This document shows, piece by piece, positions 14,432 through 16,610 of a DNA stretch of 16,610 nucleotides (its first letter is position 1; each line of letters opens with the position of its first letter). The notes under the pieces were generated by a model. The model searched no databases. It was not told the DNA's origin and worked only from the letters and a program-made list of their open reading frames with translations. Source of the stretch: Rhodobacteraceae bacterium UBA2776 (GTDB lineage: Bacteria > Pseudomonadota > Alphaproteobacteria > Rhodobacterales > Rhodobacteraceae); assembly GCA_002352425.1 (NCBI GenBank), contig DEIK01000039.1, positions 7,744-24,353 of the forward strand. The letters run 5' to 3'. The translations under genes and the position numbers were made by a program.

Positions 14432-14440
14432 ATAAAACAT

Positions 14441-14444
14441 CTCC
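14441..14444 (-). promoter_or_regulatory. Ribosome binding site deciding the pdhB start
   Basis: Minus-strand GGAG immediately followed by ATG at 14440 and, nine bases away, the in-frame ATG at 14431. Only the second ATG has workable spacing, and it also gives the N-terminus MAIEILMP that matches PdhC. Confidence 0.75.
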
Positions 14445-14458
14445 GTATTATCTGATGG

Positions 14459-15454
14459 TTACGCTTCGGCGTAAATGTCTGTCCATAGCTCACTCAGCGC
14501 CGGTTCTGGGCTTTCGCGAGAGAACTCTGCAGCCTCGTTGACCACGGTTTTGATTTCTTTGTCGATGGATTTCAGATCGTCCTCGGACGCATGCTTGCCC
14601 TGCAAAATCAACTCGCGCACATGTTCGATCGCATCGCGTTCTTCACGAACTTTCTGAACCTCTTCGCGGGATCGATATTTGGCGGGGTCCGACATCGAGT
14701 GGCCGCGATAGCGGTAAGTGACCATCTCCAAAATGTAGGGCCCTTCGCCAGAGCGACAATGCGCAACAGCCTTTTCCCCTGCGGCCTTCACGGCCAATAC
14801 ATCCATGCCGTCCACTGATTCACCAGGGATGCCAAAAGCCGCGCCACGGGTGTATAATTCGGGGGTCGAGGAGCCGCGTTGTAGGGACGTGCCCATCGCG
14901 TATTGATTGTTTTCAATCACGAAAATAACCGGCAGTTTCCATAGGGACGCCATGTTGAAGGTCTCGTATACTTGGCCTTGGTTGGCAGCCCCATCACCGA
15001 AATAGGCAAAGGAAACATTGTCGTTGCCTTTGTATTTGTCAGCAAATGCCAGTCCAGCGCCGATCGGCACTTGCGCGCCAACAATGCCGTGGCCGCCATA
15101 AAAATTTGCCTCTTTTGAGAACATATGCATCGAGCCACCCTTACCTTTGGAGTAGCCCCCTTCGCGGCCCGTCAACTCGGCCATCACACCTTTGGGGTCC
15201 ATGCCACAGGCCAACATATGGCCGTGATCGCGATAAGAGGTGACGCGCTTGTCGCCCTGTTTGGTGGCGGACTCGAGCCCAACGATGATGGCTTCTTGTC
15301 CGATGTAGAGATGGCAAAACCCGCCAATCAAACCCATGCCATATAGTTGGCCTGCTTTTTCCTCGAATCGTCGGATTAAGAGCATCTCGCGGTAGTAATG
15401 AAGCAAATCTTTTTTGGAAGTGTTTGGTTTATTTGTTTTTTTCTTGGCTGCCAT
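14459..15454 (-). CDS. pdhA: Pyruvate dehydrogenase E1 component alpha subunit
   Basis: Thiamine-diphosphate-dependent E1-alpha subunit; with PdhB it converts pyruvate to acetyl-lipoyl E2 and CO2. The start chosen is the ATG with first base 15454 (minus strand AAGGG about nine bases upstream), giving 331 residues. The alternative ATG at 15472 has no ribosome binding site. A Lys-rich start (MAAKKKTNKPNTSKKDL) precedes LLIRRFEEKAGQLYGMGLIG. The thiamine diphosphate motif runs from GDGAANQG (153-160) to ENN (181-183). The RYRGHSMSDPAKYR loop corresponds to the region phosphorylated in eukaryotic E1-alpha and orders the active site. It ends LSELWTDIYAEA. First gene of pdhA-pdhB-pdhC. Its upstream region has a promoter with an overlapping dyad. 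Confidence 0.97.
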   Translation of the reverse strand: MAAKKKTNKPNTSKKDLLHYYREMLLIRRFEEKAGQLYGMGLIGGFCHLYIGQEAIIVGLESATKQGDKRVTSYRDHGHMLACGMDPKGVMAELTGREGGYSKGKGGSMHMFSKEANFYGGHGIVGAQVPIGAGLAFADKYKGNDNVSFAYFGDGAANQGQVYETFNMASLWKLPVIFVIENNQYAMGTSLQRGSSTPELYTRGAAFGIPGESVDGMDVLAVKAAGEKAVAHCRSGEGPYILEMVTYRYRGHSMSDPAKYRSREEVQKVREERDAIEHVRELILQGKHASEDDLKSIDKEIKTVVNEAAEFSRESPEPALSELWTDIYAEA

Positions 15455-15481
15455 TGGGGATTGCCCTTGCATGGTTCAAAG

Positions 15482-15499
15482 TAGTTTAGCATTAAACTA
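15482..15499. promoter_or_regulatory. Perfect dyad overlapping the pdhA promoter (candidate operator)
   Basis: TAGTTTA-GCAT-TAAACTA, a perfect 7+7 inverted repeat. It overlaps the -10 hexamer and the expected start of pdhA transcription, so a bound regulator would block RNA polymerase. Size and A/T-rich symmetry suit a dimeric winged-helix regulator; no regulator gene is seen in the window. Confidence 0.6.
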
Positions 15500-15523
15500 T
15501 ATACTACCTGATTGAAACAGCAA
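15496..15523 (-). promoter_or_regulatory. Probable pdhA operon promoter
   Basis: On the minus strand TTGCTG (15523-15518), 16 nt spacer, TATAGT (15501-15496). This would start transcription near 15489, about 35 bases before the pdhA ATG. The -10 overlaps one arm of the dyad at 15482-15499. This 102 nt gap between ftsB and pdhA shows no gene. Confidence 0.55.
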
Positions 15524-15574
15524 GTGCGAGAAAAGAATTTGGCCGAGGTGTTTGGCGGGATTTTTGACCGGTGG

Positions 15575-15877
15575 CTAGCGAATAACGATTTCGTCTGCCC
15601 GCAGCAGCCCCAGCACGCTGCGGGCTTGTTCGTCCAGTAGATCAAGGTCGAGATACTCGTCGGACAGGCGATGGGCCTTATTTTCGATCCATGCCACATC
15701 TTTGGAGAGAACGGCCAAATCCTGACGCAGGATTTCCGCCTCGGCGTCGATTTGAACACGGCGAAACAGCCCATAATCGCCCTGAATGGCGGCAAAGGCA
15801 AAATACAGCCCAAGCGTCAAAACGCCTGTGAAATACATGATCACGCCAACAGGCGGGCGTTTGCGGGAAATATTCAT
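15575..15877 (-). CDS. ftsB: FtsB-like septum formation initiator (DivIC family)
   Basis: Small bitopic division protein of about 100 residues, expected to bridge FtsL and FtsQ in the divisome. The start chosen is the ATG with first base 15877, since minus-strand AAGAGG lies about nine bases upstream. An upstream in-frame ATG at 15931 would add 18 residues and lacks such a site. Order: a short basic cytoplasmic tail (NISRKRPP), one membrane segment (VGVIMYFTGVLTLGLYFAFAA), then a periplasmic coiled coil (RRVQIDAEAEILRQDLAVL, VAWIENKAHRLSDEYLD), ending LDLLDEQARSVLGLLRADEI, the conserved terminus of this family. It lies upstream of pdhA on the same strand, an arrangement I recall from other alphaproteobacteria. 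Confidence 0.9.
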   Translation of the reverse strand: MNISRKRPPVGVIMYFTGVLTLGLYFAFAAIQGDYGLFRRVQIDAEAEILRQDLAVLSKDVAWIENKAHRLSDEYLDLDLLDEQARSVLGLLRADEIVIR

Positions 15878-15921
15878 TGTTGTCTGCCTCTTGGGTGCCG
15901 TCTGTGTTGCGGCTTTTGACA

Positions 15922-15950
15922 ACAGTATCAAAACCTAACGGTTTTGTGAA
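15922..15950 (-). promoter_or_regulatory. Possible ftsB promoter
   Basis: Minus strand TTCACA (15950-15945), 17 nt spacer, TACTGT (15927-15922). The -35 matches five of six consensus bases but the -10 only three, so this is tentative. The spacer holds the inverted repeat 15929-15946. Confidence 0.25.
15929..15946. repeat. Inverted repeat between the monooxygenase and ftsB
   Basis: CAAAACC-TAAC-GGTTTTG, a perfect 7+7 hairpin lying 7 nt beyond the monooxygenase stop. It could be a weak terminator for that gene (T-rich 3' arm on the minus strand, but no T-run after it) or an operator in the ftsB promoter. A second overlapping repeat, TTTTGA 15914-15919 with TCAAAA 15928-15933, uses part of the same bases. 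Confidence 0.4.
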
Positions 15951-15953
15951 TCC

Positions 15954-16610
15954 CTAAAATATCCATCTCATGATGCGATTTGCGCGGACCTGATTGTGGG
16001 TTGCTGCGCGGGCAGAAAACCGATTGAGAAACCGCAAATAGTGCACAGATTTCAAAACAATCAGGGTCAGAAGGCGCATTCGATAGCGTTTACAGGTGGT
16101 GGCCGCACGGATCAGCTCTGTCATTTTGATGACATAGTGACCCTCTGCATGGCGATGCGCGTGATAGCCGTCTAAAGTGTTATTTTCAAACCGTCCGGCC
16201 AAATCAACAGCGTCACCTACGCCCAAATTCAAGCCGCGCCCGTCGACAGGCGAGTGGCAATGCGCAGCGTCGCCTGCCAGAAAAACCCGGCCTATGCTAT
16301 AGCGTTCTGCCTGTCGCACGGCGACGTTAAAGCTGCCTTGGGTGTTGACCTTTTCCACCTCAATGCCAGCGGGCAACATGTTCACGGCATCATCCTTGTT
16401 TGAAGTGATGCGATAACGGGTGCCGCCAATGGGCACGGCGGTTGCCACATGGCCATCTGGCAGGATGTAAATTTTGGCATAGTCAGGGTTGTTGATGTTG
16501 GTCAGGTTCACATCCGCGACAGACCATTTGTCTGGCAAAGAATACCCAGGGAATTTGATATCCAGGGATTTGCGTACAAAGCTTTTCACCCCGTCACAGG
16601 CAATAACATA
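15954..16610 (-). CDS. FAD-dependent aromatic-ring monooxygenase, C-terminal part (runs off window)
   Basis: The C-terminal 218 residues of a group A flavin monooxygenase (PHBH/UbiH-like fold), which would hydroxylate an aromatic substrate using NAD(P)H and O2. The frame is open to the last base of the window. Those last codons read YVIACDGVKSFVRK, the conserved DG motif that contacts FAD and NAD(P)H and normally lies near residue 160, so the FAD-binding N-terminus is missing and the GTG at 16589 is not the true start. The second FAD motif is present: RVFLAGDAAHCHSPVDGRGLN, followed by GVGDAVDLAGRF. Between them lie IYILPDGHVATAVPIGG and GTRYRITS, fitting the substrate-domain sheet. The C-terminus is basic and helical (RMRLLTLIVLKSVHYLRFLN). 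The substrate cannot be told. The last 7 nt before the hairpin at 15929-15946 carry nothing. Confidence 0.88.
   Translation of the reverse strand, partial: YVIACDGVKSFVRKSLDIKFPGYSLPDKWSVADVNLTNINNPDYAKIYILPDGHVATAVPIGGTRYRITSNKDDAVNMLPAGIEVEKVNTQGSFNVAVRQAERYSIGRVFLAGDAAHCHSPVDGRGLNLGVGDAVDLAGRFENNTLDGYHAHRHAEGHYVIKMTELIRAATTCKRYRMRLLTLIVLKSVHYLRFLNRFSARAATHNQVRANRIMRWIF

Noticed and set aside
14432..14440. pdhB start at ATG 14440
   Set aside because: The GGAG is directly adjacent with no spacing; ATG 14431 has nine bases and matches the PdhC N-terminus.

Overview
The window comes from an alphaproteobacterium of the order Rhodobacterales (Roseobacter-like). The evidence is a gene transfer agent (GTA) structural operon in the Rhodobacter capsulatus (RcGTA) gene order, an alphaproteobacterial pdhA-pdhB-pdhC operon in which E1-beta carries its own lipoyl domain, and an FtsB-type division gene next to pdhA. 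The genus cannot be fixed from this sequence. Base composition looks moderate in G+C by eye and is not obviously different between the blocks.

Positions 1-10183 (plus strand) hold the later part of a GTA operon: the 3' part of g5 (capsid), then g6, g7 and g8 (head-tail connection), g9 (tail tube), g10 and g10.1 (tail assembly chaperones), g11 (tape measure), g12 (distal tail), g13 (hub), g14 (NlpC/P60 peptidase) and g15 (giant tail-tip 'megatron'). All frames are open and catalytic residues are present, so nothing here suggests decay. g1-g4 would lie upstream of the window. Most genes are chained by 1-4 nt ATGA or TGATG overlaps. The only two long gaps, g5|g6 (158 nt) and g8|g9 (118 nt), each contain nested long-range complementary segments. 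These look like structured RNA and are the main unexplained signal in the window.

Positions 10187-10597 encode a small conserved-looking protein coupled to g15. Its tail overlaps, antisense, the 3' end of a minus-strand DksA/TraR-type zinc-finger regulator (10479-10817). That regulator is divergent from cysE (serine acetyltransferase, 10902-11711, plus). The gap between the two carries a nested inverted repeat centred on the cysE -10 box. cysE ends in a hairpin plus T-run terminator.

Positions 11773-15454 (minus strand) form the pyruvate dehydrogenase operon pdhA-pdhB-pdhC (E1-alpha, E1-beta with lipoyl domain, E2). Upstream of pdhA is a promoter whose -10 box overlaps a perfect 7+7 nt dyad, a likely operator. 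Further upstream on the same strand lie ftsB (15575-15877) and the C-terminal part of an FAD-dependent aromatic-ring monooxygenase running off the right edge.

Together the window joins a domesticated phage-like DNA-transfer particle to housekeeping genes for cysteine synthesis, pyruvate oxidation and division. No tRNA, rRNA, CRISPR array, insertion sequence or attachment site was seen.
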